From: Cylindrotheca closterium
Lineage: Eukaryota; Bacillariophyta; Bacillariophyceae; Bacillariales; Bacillariaceae
Direction: 5' to 3'
Assembly (NCBI GenBank): GCA_933822405.4
Contig: CAKOGP040000001.1
Span: 1,656,822 to 1,720,821, forward strand
Length of the DNA stretch: 64,000 bases
Shown: one piece after another, positions 1-12,354 of the stretch
Numbering within the stretch: position 1 is the first letter of the stretch
How the letters are laid out: each line of letters starts with the position of its first letter
Notes under the pieces: generated by a model
What the model was told of the DNA's origin: nothing
The model's database searches: none
What the model saw: the letters and a program-made list of their open reading frames with translations, nothing else
Made by a program: the position numbers and the translations under genes

Positions 1-945
1 GAAGACATCTTGCCCAAAGATGATCTATATTTTAGTGTCAAACCAGGCTTGATGTCGAAATGCAAGCTCCCTGTATTCATAGGTACACGTGGCGCCGAAT
101 CAAAGGTGGAGAAAGGCAATCACATCATGCACCACTGTTCAAATGGTGGCACACGACGAACTCTAACTGACTACACTTCATCGGCTGGAATTGCCTTGTA
201 CAATTTGCGAATACGATACCGCCTTCATATTGGATCCCTTGATCCGAAGTTGCGAAAGAAGATTCCTACAGCCTTTCACAGGGCACCACATTATACCAAC
301 CACCTTCGACTTGCATTTATCAACAACTTGGCCAAAGAGGCTGGAATCATTGGCAATGTCCACAGCAGAGTAGAAGAGCTACCAGCCGACAACGGAGAGA
401 GATTTTTTTCTGAATACTTGACCCAACAACTTGCCAGAGAAAGCAGTGGAGTTCTTTATGATGAAAAAACGAAAAGATGCAAATGCAAAGACTGCAGCAA
501 AATTAAAAATCCATATGCCAAGAGAAGAGTTGGTTCTATTCAAACCGCTCATGCTGGGAACATTTCTTCTTTAGCGGGGGCGCTGATTTGCGCCGAGAGG
601 GAAAAGAAGAACAGGATCAATGTGACAAATCTTGCACCCCATCCCACCATCATGATAGCACCACGACAGATGCAATTGCCACCCCAACACTACTTTCTTG
701 CGCCAGCACAATCAGCAGGTAGGACAACATCGCCCCATCAAGCTTGCTACCACCAGCAACGTACAATGATACAATTAGACTTGGCCTACGAACGACATTT
801 GGCCTACCAGCAGCATTTTTGTCAAGCTTTCTACAAACATCCTTTTCCTCCCTACTTTCAAGGAACCACCATCCCTTCGCCAGTAGCAAATCCTTCAAAG
901 CAGCAGAACCTTGGGCCATACACTTGGCTGACAAGGGAGAGCTAA
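1..945 (+). CDS. Transposase-like ORF, C-terminal part, cut by window start
   Basis: The frame is open from base 1 to the TAA at 943-945 and its first in-window ATG is internal, so the gene very likely starts upstream. The first ~110 visible residues carry a GT-x-x-x-E motif, then a segment ending in RIRYRLHIGS, then a basic stretch. This spacing resembles, from memory, the C-terminal part of transposase-like proteins repeated in algal genomes (GT..E, then an R-Y-R-x-N-like motif). A Cys cluster (CKCKDC, about residues 156-161) could bind metal. The last ~100 residues are rich in Gln, His and Pro and look disordered. No terminal inverted repeat was found just downstream. The family assignment is inference; it could instead be an unrelated lineage-specific protein. 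Confidence 0.4.
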   Translation, partial: EDILPKDDLYFSVKPGLMSKCKLPVFIGTRGAESKVEKGNHIMHHCSNGGTRRTLTDYTSSAGIALYNLRIRYRLHIGSLDPKLRKKIPTAFHRAPHYTNHLRLAFINNLAKEAGIIGNVHSRVEELPADNGERFFSEYLTQQLARESSGVLYDEKTKRCKCKDCSKIKNPYAKRRVGSIQTAHAGNISSLAGALICAEREKKNRINVTNLAPHPTIMIAPRQMQLPPQHYFLAPAQSAGRTTSPHQACYHQQRTMIQLDLAYERHLAYQQHFCQAFYKHPFPPYFQGTTIPSPVANPSKQQNLGPYTWLTRES

Positions 946-1393
946 GGAGAAAACGAAGTTAATACATACTACTAACTACTAGTGCATATCTATTTTTAAA
1001 CATTATCTGATACAGCCCAAATCATAGTATTGTGATTCGTGATGTCTTCAAAATATTTGTGTGACGACACTTCGGCAAGATCTAAAAAAGTATTTTACTT
1101 AAGAAATTACAGTTACAAATAGCGTTAAAGCCGTTTGTAATAGCGTTAAATCCGTTATCATGCTCCTAATTGTTTCTGCTACAACTGCATTCTGATTGGC
1201 TGCATACAGGGAATTATCAAAAGTTTTTATCAAAATTTATCAAAATATTTGTAATACCAGTACGTGTACACGTACGGACAGTATACTGTTGGTAACCTAC
1301 TGTATTGTAAATCGCAGTAGCTCATCCCAAATACCGGAACAAACGCAATGTTACCAGTGCAGTATTACCTGGTACCATAGACCACCTTTTACT
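946..1393. other. Intergenic spacer with short repeats and a palindrome
   Basis: AT-rich spacer between the 3' ends of two convergent genes. It holds a two-copy ~20-bp direct repeat around AATAGCGTTAAA (1118-1158), three ATCAAAA repeats near 1214-1240, and the 16-bp perfect palindrome GTACGTGTACACGTAC at 1260-1275. No convincing coding sequence was seen. Confidence 0.6.
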
Positions 1394-4300
1394 TCATGAT
1401 TCTAGGTATGGGATTCGGAACTCTTTTACGCTCTCGATTTCCTCTTCCTCTGATAGAAACCTCAAAGGCTGCGTTGGAGCCTGATGAGGGTTGTTTGGTG
1501 TGTCACTTGCTGATAGATCATCTTTCCGGGTGCGCCAACTATTGTCGATGGTTTCGTGCTCTGATTCCAGCCGCATTGGCTTATTAGGGGCTGTTTCGGT
1601 TTGACTTGGCGAAAGGAGCGCTTCTCGTCGCAGATTCGATAAGGATTTTGGGCTCAACTTTATCGAGCTAGTGGAAGCATAACTGCTTGGTGATTCCGTT
1701 CGAGACGTATACTCTTCTTTCGATGGTGACCTAAAGGGCATAAACGGAGGCTGGGTCGAACAAGTACTGGCCCTGTAGCGATCTTCGCTACATAGCTCTT
1801 GGATTGATGGCAGCTCCATCCGAATGCCTACTGGTCCGTCTTGGCCTTGTGACATCGTCTCGTCATGGTCGGTAGAAGAGGAATAATCTTCGTTGTCGCC
1901 ATCTTCCTCCAACTCCTCGACGATAGTCTGATCTCGCATTGGCATCATTGGTACATCTCCATGCGAATGCGTGAGGAGAAGTTGCTTTTGCCCGAGCCCC
2001 AAGCTTGTACGCCAGCGTGAAGAGTCGCTCGACCCATTGTGATCATCTTCTGAGGATTCGCTTAGCTCGAATCCACTTAGTGACATCTCAGACAAAAAAG
2101 ATTCATTATTTTTTGACTGCCTATCATCCTTGGGTGTCTCGGGCTCCTGATCGATCTCGGTGGATGGTTCTTCATGGGACTCCAAATCTATGGAGCTTAG
2201 CCCAGTACTCCCACTTTCGATTACTTTCTGCATTACTGCTGGAGAGGACCTATCTGAATCACCAAGTGGGTTGAATCTGTCTGCATTCCCAAGTGATGGT
2301 CTTCGAGTAGTATGTCCAAAACTGTTCCTTCGTGGAATGTGCCCACCACTGTTCCTTCGGGGAATGTTTCCACCACTGTTCCTTCTTGTAGCATGCCCAC
2401 CGCTATTCCTTCGTTGGACAAAGCTGTCGCCCCTCTCTGAGTCCCCAAATGACATTCGTCGAGCATGTTCAGCACTTCTTCGTCGTTGAATACCATTGAT
2501 TGCCCCTTGAACTTTATCCATGTTAAGTGCAGCATTCGACTTGTAAACCTTGATCATTAGATTCCCAAATATCAGACTAATAATCATCAAATCATTCATC
2601 CAAATAACAGCGCTTCGAACGAAGAAATGAGCACCAGGATCCGTACTAGCAATTAAAAGAAGTGGGACTATCGGAAACATATGATGACAAGGATCGTAAG
2701 GTATTGGAACGACAGCAACAAAGCACGATGCATTTCAGCACTTACTTCCGAGCATGAATAGTTGTAGATTTGAACCCATAGCAACAGTCACATATTTGTG
2801 CTCGCTGTACTGCGTCGGTATCCCCCGCGCCTTGTAGCACATGTATGTAGCTAATGCGACTAGTGAAATGTGAATAATGACAAGCATTCCAAAAAAAGGC
2901 TCCCAATGATCGGACGTGCAGTAACCTTGTGATTCCAACGGATCCCCAAACTGATCTTCCAGTGTTGTAAATCTTTCCCAATGCAATGGATCCAAAGCTG
3001 TCCACAGCGCCAGCACCGTAAAATCCAACAAGAGAACCCCGCCTATTGTAAAAAGTGTCTCTTTCGCAGATATGTTCCCTCGAACCCTGAACGAAGATGT
3101 TAGAGTATCACTAACAGGCCTTTCGCATTGCTGGTTGAAAATGGAATAGATTCGGCGAATTTTCGCAAAAAGTGCGCCAAACGTAATGGAGAATCCAAGG
3201 GAGTAGAGCCAAGGAATCGCGATACAAGCCTTTACAGGGCCCTCTCCCTCGTTTTCCTGCGAAATGGCAATGATGGTTGATGAGCTAAACATACACCCCA
3301 ACAATACAAGTAGAAGGAGGTTCGGCTGACTGAATCGAACTTGCGGGCTCCACCAATGATTGTACAACCACGCGGCACACAAGAAGATTGCTGAAGCATT
3401 CAAACCAAACATAGCATAGGCAGTGTACTTGATGTCATTCGGAATCATATTCAGCACTTCGGGGACCTGCATGCTGCAATCATCTGTACAAGGCTGTGAG
3501 CTCGAAATTTCACCGGGAAATATCATAGAACTCGATAATTACCTCCAGACCATCGAAAGGATAAACAAATACATTCTCCCGATGCATCCGACACACCATG
3601 TATAGGGTCACAAGGGAGATCGCAATTCATCCCTGCTCTTCCTGCTGGACAAGTTTTCTGAAAGTACCTTACAAAGAGGTTGTCGATTGCCTGGCTACTG
3701 AGCGCAGCATAGATCCACTTGTTGAGCAAGAAAGCTTTTGTCGGATCTAGATCCTTGCGAACAGGCCAAGCAAGATTTTGTTTCATGAATTGTTCTCCAG
3801 TCAGTCTAAACTTACTCTCGTCCGACTGAATCTTTCTGAGAACTAACTCGTCTGCGACGAACAGTGAGCACTCCTCTTTTTCAAGCTGACGCAAGCAGGT
3901 TTGAACCGGGTCTTCGCCTTGACAAGGCTCGACAGTGGCACCTGGAAAGTTTTTAAGAACAAACCCCTCTACAAAGAGGGAATCGCCTACACCACATATC
4001 ACTGATCGGGTTCTCGACGCGTCAGTCAATGATGTGATATCGGGAGACAGTGTCTTCATTGTATACTTCAGAGCAGACAATGAGGTTGTCAAGTATGCTG
4101 GTGTGAAATCATAGTGTTCATAGCGACTATTTAAATGAAGAGAAAAAGGGAAATGAGATGCCAACTTCATCGACTGTGATTGATGATGGAAAACTCACTC
4201 CGGTTGAGGCCAGAAATCACCTATTAGGAAGTCAAACGCAGAACAGCCATATGTTCTGTTATTGACAATTCTTGTTTCACCATCAAGACAGTCGGGGCCA

Positions 4301-4554
4301 ATTAGAGAAAGGGTTCCTTCATAATCTTCGCCGATTTCTTCCACTTGGAATGATAATGTGACATTATCGCGTAGAGCTATTTCTTGAAGCGCGACACGAA
4401 GACCATCAAAGAAGTCCTTGAATGTGTTGCTATGAATGATGCCAGCACGAAATATCAGTTCCGAGGGATGTCTAGTTGGGTTTGCACCCACACAACTGCC
4501 AAGTTGGCATATGATCGACAAGGCGTAGATTGCATGCACGCTGAAGCATCGCAT
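1394..4554 (-). CDS. GABA-B-like class C G protein-coupled receptor
   Basis: Four exons: 4554-4199, 4126-3543, 3483-2746 and 2667-1394. Introns are 72, 59 and 78 bp. They join in frame to 983 residues. An N-terminal signal peptide is followed by an extracellular region resembling a periplasmic-type binding fold (FWPQPDRYEHYDFTPAY across the first junction). A Cys-rich EGF-like segment (CPAGRAGMNCDLPC) precedes the membrane. Exon 3 and the start of exon 4 encode the seven-helix core, with class C signatures such as WSPQVRFSQPN, LLLLVLLGC and the spliced LGIPLLLIAS, and a last helix near residues 578-600. The cytoplasmic tail (~380 residues) is Ser/acidic-rich and begins with five 9-residue RRxS-type repeats. 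By homology the receptor signals from the plasma membrane or an internal membrane. The ligand cannot be read from sequence. Confidence 0.88.
2279..2413 (-). repeat. 27-bp coding tandem repeat, five units
   Basis: Five consecutive 9-residue units in the receptor tail (about residues 645-689) read RRNSGGHAT, RRNSGGNIP, RRNSGGHIP, RRNSFGHTT and RRPSLGNAD. Each carries RRxS, the consensus for basophilic kinases such as PKA. The repeat is in frame, so copy number could vary without breaking the protein. Confidence 0.9.
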
Positions 4555-5206
4555 CGTCAAGTTTCAATCAACCTTTTGCTGCACCGTGGCGGTGCTTTGA
4601 GAAAACTAACAATTTACACTAGTCCTACTCATCTATTTTGTGAAGTTTCACATTCGACAGAGAACCCGTTACTGGAAGATTTAAGGGCATAAAAGTTGCT
4701 TTATATATTTATTTAGCGCCATGACAGGCGGTTTACCCCTAACTGTATATTTTCCGCTTGTGAACGCGAAGTTTGGCACTATCCTTTCCTAACAAATTAT
4801 ATACATATATTATATACCGGTATATTGGGAGACGCTACCGGTAATCGTGAAGCTGATTCATACCGGTAGATTCAGCGTAAACTGTGTGTGGGCCTTCCAA
4901 GAAGATCAAGGATGGCTTACGCGTTGCACGTTTTGCAACCCCGCCCAAAAAGTGTTGCCAATAGATCGACCACTCTGACTACCGGTCCACAAAAATTAAT
5001 CAGAAAAACATACTCAAGCGCTAAAATTACTCTTTGCTGGAATTGCAAACCATAGATCCTAATACTCTATGTAACTCGATGGAAACAGTGATCGGCGTGA
5101 GCAAAAATCAGAATGTAGAAAGGTCTGCGCAAGGTGCAATACTGCCACAAAGGGGGAACGGGCAACGCAAAAGCAGTATGATAGATACATTACCCCGTCA
5201 TTTACT
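4555..5206. other. Spacer upstream of the receptor gene and downstream of URB1
   Basis: 652 bp with no supported gene. It should contain the receptor promoter. Four copies of the palindrome core ACCGGT sit between 4812 and 4987. The first is embedded in an alternating TA tract. The rest, up to the URB1 stop, shows nothing distinctive. Confidence 0.6.
4812..4987. promoter_or_regulatory. Cluster of TACCGGTA palindromes
   Basis: ATATACCGGTATAT at 4812-4825, TACCGGTA at 4836-4843 and 4861-4868, and TACCGGTC at 4980-4987, all 260-430 bp before the receptor ATG. Self-complementary repeated 8-mers at this density look like binding sites for a dimeric factor. That role is inference. A fifth copy lies at 50326-50333, past the 3' end of UFD1. 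Confidence 0.4.
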
Positions 5207-8200
5207 TTAGAATTCGGGAGCTGCTTCGAGCAGTGCGAGGGCAATTTCGTGCTCTCTACAGCTCAGTTCGTTTTCAGACACAGTACCCCGCAAACATGCA
5301 TTGAAGAGAACTAGGCGGTGCTTCGAAGTGACAAATGTGGGACGAACAGTCAAGAGATTTCGAATTGTGTCTGTATTGGCCATGGAAGGTGCCCCAAACT
5401 GCTTCTGAGCTAACAGCAAGCGGTTCATCAGTACAACTTGATCATCTGTACCGGAGTCAACGCATTGGAGACACGAGCGCAACAGTATTGATATCAGTGA
5501 CTCTCTTTCTTCCTCAGTGGGCTGGTCCAAGCGTAGCGGTACAGCGCTCAGTGCAACAACAGCTCTGGCAAGCACGTCGCCATCCAATACTTTCCAGAAA
5601 TCAAGGCTCCTTTTGATCGATAGCCCAAGAGGTTGTATATCCGAAAAGGAAAAGGCTTCTTTGTGTTTGAGCACACTTCTCTTGATCGACTTCACAGCAT
5701 TGCAGATGGTTTCGATCAAGGTCGCAAAGCCTTCGTCTGTCTTCTTTGTCCGAGCGCCTAAAATGATCATTGGTTCTGCCAATGCACAAAGCTCATACAA
5801 AAATGAGTCGGTTCGAGGTGGTTCGTTGAGAAAGGATTGCTCGGCTATGCAGCCCACCAATTCGCACATTGCAATTCTACTGTTGACTCTCGGAAATGAC
5901 TCCTGAACAGTCCAGGTGGTACACCAAGAGCGCATCCACGACAGAACTCCGATTCTCGACACAAGGTGATTCATAACTCTACTCGATCCCATTGAGAACA
6001 TCTTTTTGAATACAGTCATCATGAGAGCGTATTCAGCATCCTTCATAGCATCGGGGAGCTGAGAGAGTCTAAGATTTTCAAACGATGTCAAGATGAGTTC
6101 TGGTGCGTGACATTCGGCGATCAGTCGATAGCAAGAAGAATCGCGGAACCCATCACGGACTAGTTGAAGAGCCCACATGCGTTCCTGTCGGGATTGAGTC
6201 GGGTCTTCTGCTGCAGAACAAAACAAGGAAATGAACCCTGGTAAGCGATTCATATCCTGAAATGCTCCATGGTCTTTCTCGTTTTTGAGGAAGAATCGAT
6301 TCAGTGGTACGAACAAAGCGTCGTCCGGTTTGCAGACAGAGTATGATGCGCGAGCCAGAAATGTTGAAACAAGAGGAGAAAGGGGTTGAACTCCGAAATT
6401 CACGCCGTTCAATTTGTTGGTCGCTTTCTTGATGACAAAAGCAAGTTGAATGGAATTCAAAACCATCGAAACTTGTGGGCGATTGCGCCACGAAGATAGA
6501 CTCCTCGATTCTTCTGAATTGCAGCCCAGAAGCAAAACGCTGAGGATTGCAGACGAGCATTGCCGGACTTTGTTGCAAGTGCTGGCTAAGGCAGCGAGAC
6601 ATAGGCTATGCACCCCAGCGTCACATAGCTTTTGGACCATTCGCACTAATCTATTGAGCTGGCTTCTTCCACTATCTTTCAATGAGTCCGACAAAGCGTC
6701 AACTGTAGCCTCTATTTCTGCCGCTTTTGTTTCCTTGTTCGGCAAAGTACTCTCCAAAGCTCCAAGGACCAAGGGAAGCAAGAAGGCCGGACTGTACCGT
6801 AAATCGGTATGATCACGGGTCCATTCGACTCTACGATTGACTTCTGCAGCAACTGCAGTTTGGCCACTTGACACCGAGTCTTGATCGACCGACATTTCAC
6901 TGTCAGAATTTTGCGAGTCGCTATCGCCTTCTGTAACGGAGCTTCCAATATCTTCTGAACACATATCAACGGTGTCATGAACTGGAAACTGTGACACTGT
7001 AGCTCGAAGTCGTACGGGATCAAGCGCTTCAGCCAACCAATCCCAGTTCACTTTGTCGCTCTTTCCACTTTCAACACAACTCTTCCATCGAAACTCGTCC
7101 ATGTATGGTACTTGAATTTCCTTTGAGCAGAGCAAAAATGATTAAATTCGTGATCAGTGGTGCTGCCGGTAGCAGCAAAAACTTGAAATGTCGTCTGCTT
7201 ACCTCGCCTTGCAAATCGCAGCAAGCCATGAAAAGCTTTCGAATTTCGATATCGAGTTCACTCAGTCCACAGTCAAATGCAGCGAAAACAGATGTCCACA
7301 TCCCCGCGTCTATAGTGACTCCCTGCGGAGAAAGACGAATACAACAAACCATCAGTCTAACCAACTCCAGTTTCACAATGTCCAATTCGGGGGACGATGA
7401 TGATAGAACTTCTCGAAACTTCGAATGCGACTTCAGAAGATCAAAGATGCTTGATATTGGTGCTCCAAGAAAGTCTAACGCACTATGATGAGATTTGGGA
7501 TCACCGATGCGCTCAAGAAGTGTTTTCACAAGTTCTAGAGAAAGTGATGACTGTGCTGGACTCTGTTCAGCAAGGCCGATACCATATTTCAGACAGCTCC
7601 TCACAATTTTCAATGTCAACGCCGTGTTCCCTCTCTTCAAAGCGTCCAAGTCAGAAGATTGCACATCTTGCAGAAGCAATAGGAATGAGGTCAAGCACGA
7701 TTCTTTCGGATCTTTAATTCTGAACTCCTCTTTGAAGCCAAGTGCAATCCATTCGCTTAGACGCAAATAGAGGATTGCTTTTAGTTCCAATCGCTGTTGT
7801 GTGTCGGCGTTCTTTACAATTGCTATTGCCATTGAACAAAGACTAAAAACACCCGGATGCCATCTTGATTTCTCGATTTTTAGGATAGTGACGATATGCT
7901 GGAAGATCACTTCCGGCACAATCACACTCATTCTTTCACCTGAGCTTTGCAGCAGCGCACCGCACACTTTAATTGTACTCAGCGTGTCTGCAAGCTTTTG
8001 GTCCCCTACCACCTGTTATAGAGTGTAATTCAGCAATGCCTTTGAGTGACGAAGCAAGTTGAAGCTACAATCGACAACATTCATCACACTTACGACATTT
8101 GAAAGCGATAACTTAACACGTTCGAAGACTTTCTCGTACAACATTTGTAGGTTTTCCTTGCTTAATGAGTCGATCGACCTTCGAACGATGACCATGACCA

Positions 8201-11200
8201 GAGAATCCAGCTCCTGGCCTTTAGTTGTCACTTTGTCATTCAAATTTACAATGTCGATGTTCTGAAGGACTTTGGGAGATAGCAGAAAAGGATCATTTCG
8301 TACTGCAGCGGCAAGTAGTCCAGTACCGCTTGGAACATCTGAAGAAAGGCATCGCAAAACAAAATCATCCAACGGTTTACTTTGTATCAGAGCAACAACA
8401 ATCGCCGACAGGGAATCGCAGTTCTCGAGGACTGAGGTCAGTGCCAAACATGTTTGAGTTCTAAAGCCGATAAGACTACTATCGCTTCCTCCCACTGACA
8501 CAAGAGCCCACCATTTCAGGAACAGTGATCGGACAACATTTACGTTGCAGCTGGCCGTTTCCCAGATGGAATTTGTTCTCTTCAAGAACTCCAACGCAAA
8601 ACCGATGGAAGTTTCTGCTGATCTTTCTGAAGTTCGATCGCAAGAATCGATTATTTGCAACTGAGACCTTGCAACAAAACTCATTGGAATCGTGTCCCAA
8701 AGAAGAAGGAATTTACATATGCAAACACGACGATCTTTTGACGAAGCGTTCGAGTCTGCAGACGTCAAGACTTCCGTTAGTTTACAGAAGCCGGAGTGAG
8801 TGTAATCGTCGCAGGTGCCAATGGGACACGATGCCACCAGTAGAGGCAACCTGTTGTCATCCGGACAACACAAAGATATATCATGGATAATATCGTTCTT
8901 GTAATCATTTGGATCAGAACCCTAATACAAAGAACGGTGAGTACGACCAATCACGTCTGCACAGAATCACTCTTTCAATCTTACACTTAGAATCTTCACT
9001 GCAATATTTAGTAGCAACGTCCAGCATCTTATTGCAGCCTCACTACCTTCGTCAGAAATTATGTTAACGTGGATCAAAAATCTTGCGAGAGCCGATGCAT
9101 CTTCTGTTAACCGATCGGATTCAATTTCGTTCAGGAATGATTCCAATGTAATAGATGACTTGGAATGGACCCAAGTGAGAGCCATCGTGATTATGTCTCC
9201 CTTTCCGACAAGTGAATTAAAGATCTTTCCTAGAGTTTTGCGTTCAACTGTGCCATCCACGCCATCGAAGTGCCGCAACATACTTGCGTAATGCACTAGG
9301 TCTTTTGTGAATTCAGGTACCGACTCTCCTTCACTCCAAGACGACTCTTTATCAGCAAAATGAATCAAGTTCGCCACAACCAATGGGCTTCGATGAAATA
9401 ACATCACTCTTAAGCTGACCTGGGAAAAAAGCTTTGCAAATGCCGCGAGAGGTTTTTCCGTCGCCCAAGCTGCAAACAGTAGAAGCGAACATGTCATCGG
9501 CCCTACAGCCTTGCATCTGGACCAAACATCTCCAATCGTTGCGACTATCTGAAGCTCATTTTCTGTGACATCTCGAAGCAGCGCACAAAAACTAGGAAGA
9601 CTATCTATCGTCAATCCATTGATCCAACATTCGCTTTCGTACCGGATGAAACTCTCACTGTTTTCATCCGTCCACCGAGATTGCAACATTCGTACCAGCA
9701 AGTTGATGGCGATCACCCTTGAATCTTTATAGACACTTCCCTCCTTCGTATGGAGCATTATCTCAAGTACGTTCTTGAATGCCTGGAATATGGAATGGGA
9801 TGGACACTACAAGCATTCACTGTCAATACATTAAATGAACATGATCAACCAACGAACGCTTCAAAGACTTACATCCCAAACTTTGATGACGTGTCTCAAT
9901 GTACGAAGCAAACTCCTTTGCACAAATGGTACAGCCTTAAAGAATCGGTTTGTGTCATTTGGCACCAGCTTCATCCAGTCGAACCCCGCAGTTTGCACGG
10001 AAGTAGGCGACACTTTGACTATCAATATGATTACTTGAAAAAGTCTTTCATTCACGATGGCACTCTCTTTGCTCCGAGAGAAAGCATCAAAAGACATTCG
10101 AATTTTCAGCAGGACTTGTATATCTGGAAACAGTTGTAGTGTTGTATCGGTTGCCTCCTGTATAAAATCGTCGCTCCATTTCAGACTTTTGGAAGCATCC
10201 GCTCGAAGTTTCTCAAGACGCTTCAAAACATTGGAGAAGAGCATAATACATCCCATGACCACAAGAGAGTTCTTGCTCTGCATTGCTTTGGTCAGAGCCT
10301 GCTTCTTGAACTTTTCGGGAAAGAGGGCAAGTAATATTTCTTGCACATTGGAACCTTCTTCGCCAGTCAAACAATCTTCAACCGATGGTCCCTGAAGAAG
10401 CAAGGCGGACACAAAATGTGCGGTGGCAACAAAATCGTAGGCGTGCTTCGGATCCGGGAATGTCAACAACCGAAATAGTATAGGAAGAAGAGCCGGGGTC
10501 TTTTGGGCACATGCAATTAGAAACTTTTGCATTCCAATGCCACCACTTGGAGTCCAGAGCAATGACAGCAAAATTTTCCCCAGATGCTGTGCATCCAGTT
10601 TCCCATGTTTACTTGCCGAAAGGTATGGGGATCTAGAAGAATCGTAGAGCAAAGGAAAGACTATCCTTCGGGCCTCCAATCCAACATTCGGTAAACTCTC
10701 GATATCACCGCCGTAGGTATCTTTCTCGTTAACAATCGATAGGTACGTATTTTTTCCGCTCAGACGTGGAGCATGTGTCAATAGAAAGCAGAGATTTTGT
10801 ATCGGCTCTCCAGATAATAGCTCGGAGAGCAATCTCGAGTTCATCGACTTGGGCTGATTCAAAATGAGCAATCTGAAGCTTTTGAGCAAGTCTGCAACAG
10901 CGTCCATGTAGTCTGTTGCATCGCCATCATTATCAATGTCATTTGGACTTTGACTCTTTGCTTTCCCTGGTAACAAACCCTCCCGCAAGGCAACGAAAAG
11001 AATTCCAGGCTTCACTTTGCGCTCTTTGGAACCACTAGTGCAAATGTACGTGTTGACGACGGTATCTTGCATTTTCAGCAAAAAGTTGGCAAGTTCCATT
11101 GTCTCAGTTCTTGCTTCCAGTCGACGTGATATATCACTGGAAGATGCTACTTTTTCACTCTTTGAGTTAACTTTCGGTGGTAGTGGACGGAGCAAACATC

Positions 11201-12035
11201 GCAAGACGCCATGATGAAGCTCTTCGTCCAAGTATTTCGCCACTAGTCTTGCATTCGCAGTTGACGCAAATACTATATTCTGAATCAGTTTTAGCGCTGG
11301 TACAGCCAAGTTACCACAACCACCAAGGACGCCTGTCTTTCCACGGCCACTGGATGTCTCCTCATTGAGCACATTGATACACTCAGGTAATCGCTTTTTC
11401 AGCAGAGCTGGTAGAAATTTTCCATATTTGGCATCCGAGGACACATCTACCACTGCTACGTCACTATCTTCTTCAGCAGAAGAATTATACATGTCCTCGC
11501 TATTTTGTTGTCTTAGTTTCCGGATTGGGATGACAGCAGTCAACAATTGGGCCACGGCATTCAAGTATGCCTTCTTAATCGCCCGTGACGTTTTCATATG
11601 TTTCTTCCGCAACAATGATCTATGAATCTTGCCCTCAGAAGAGCTGATATCATCACTCATCAGTTCAATAGCCAAAGGACTTTTGTTGAGATAGGCTTCT
11701 AATAGACCCGTCGGCCATTGACCGGCAACAACCTCTGACACATCGCTTCTAGACACGGCTGTTCCAACAAATGGAACGTGATAAGATGCCGAATCTTCTT
11801 TCCATTGTTCATCTTTCTTCAGTTTCTTAGCAGGACGTTCTTCTACATCGCCTTCGTCGTCATCATCACTCGAGTCGCTATCACTCTCGTCTTGTTCGTC
11901 AAAGAGGGCCAATTGTCGTTCTTTCTGCACGGACTTGGCAAAAAGCTTGAGAACTCGCAAGATCTCATGTGGATCATCCCCATTCAAAGTTGCCGCGAAT
12001 TCTGATGCTCCAATGGTTGTCTGTTTATCTGTCAT
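5207..12035 (-). CDS. URB1: URB1/Npa1-like pre-60S ribosome assembly scaffold
   Basis: Five exons: 12035-9873, 9782-8985, 8921-8094, 8012-7203 and 7120-5207. All junctions are phase 0, giving 2,170 residues, close to the family's usual ~2,000-2,300. Residues ~45-75 form an acidic run followed by a basic KKLKK patch that could be a nuclear localisation signal. Most of the protein looks like alpha-helical repeats, as expected for an Armadillo/HEAT-type scaffold. The C-terminal third has the URB1 hallmarks in order: YSPAFLLPL, then WRNRPQV, then NRLPGFISLF followed by RMWALQLVRDGFRD. By homology it acts in the nucleolus with other Npa-complex proteins in early large-subunit maturation. Its 5' end diverges from the GH10 gene across 319 bp. 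Confidence 0.87.
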
Positions 12036-12354
12036 GTTTCATGTGTACGGGAACGATTGTTGATCCCCGCGAAATTGCTTGTCGATTGAATTGATCTATT
12101 ACCGAGGTTTTTGTTGGTCGAATTTCGATCCATCAAATTTTGCTTGGATGATTTGGATCACATGCCCGTCCGACGTCCGACAGTCGAATATGTCATAGCA
12201 TCCGGGTTCATGTGTGGCTTTTCTTGCGAAGACATCAAGTATTGTATCAATCAAGTCTTCGCATCTGGATCGTGAAGAATCTGTAAACTGCAAGACAATC
12301 AAAGCAGAGAAGAAGTAGAATTAAAGTAACTCTGTCAGCCATAGCACGTTCACA
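12036..12354. other. Divergent promoter region between URB1 and GH10 gene
   Basis: 319 bp between two divergent start codons. A 67-residue open frame on the minus strand (12302-12099) has no recognisable family and I do not call it. No clear repeat was seen. Confidence 0.5.

Noticed and set aside
4127..4198. Receptor exon 2 read from its own ATG (4170)
   Set aside because: That ATG lies in the intron; splicing at 4126 restores DRYEHYDFTPAY, which fits the family better.
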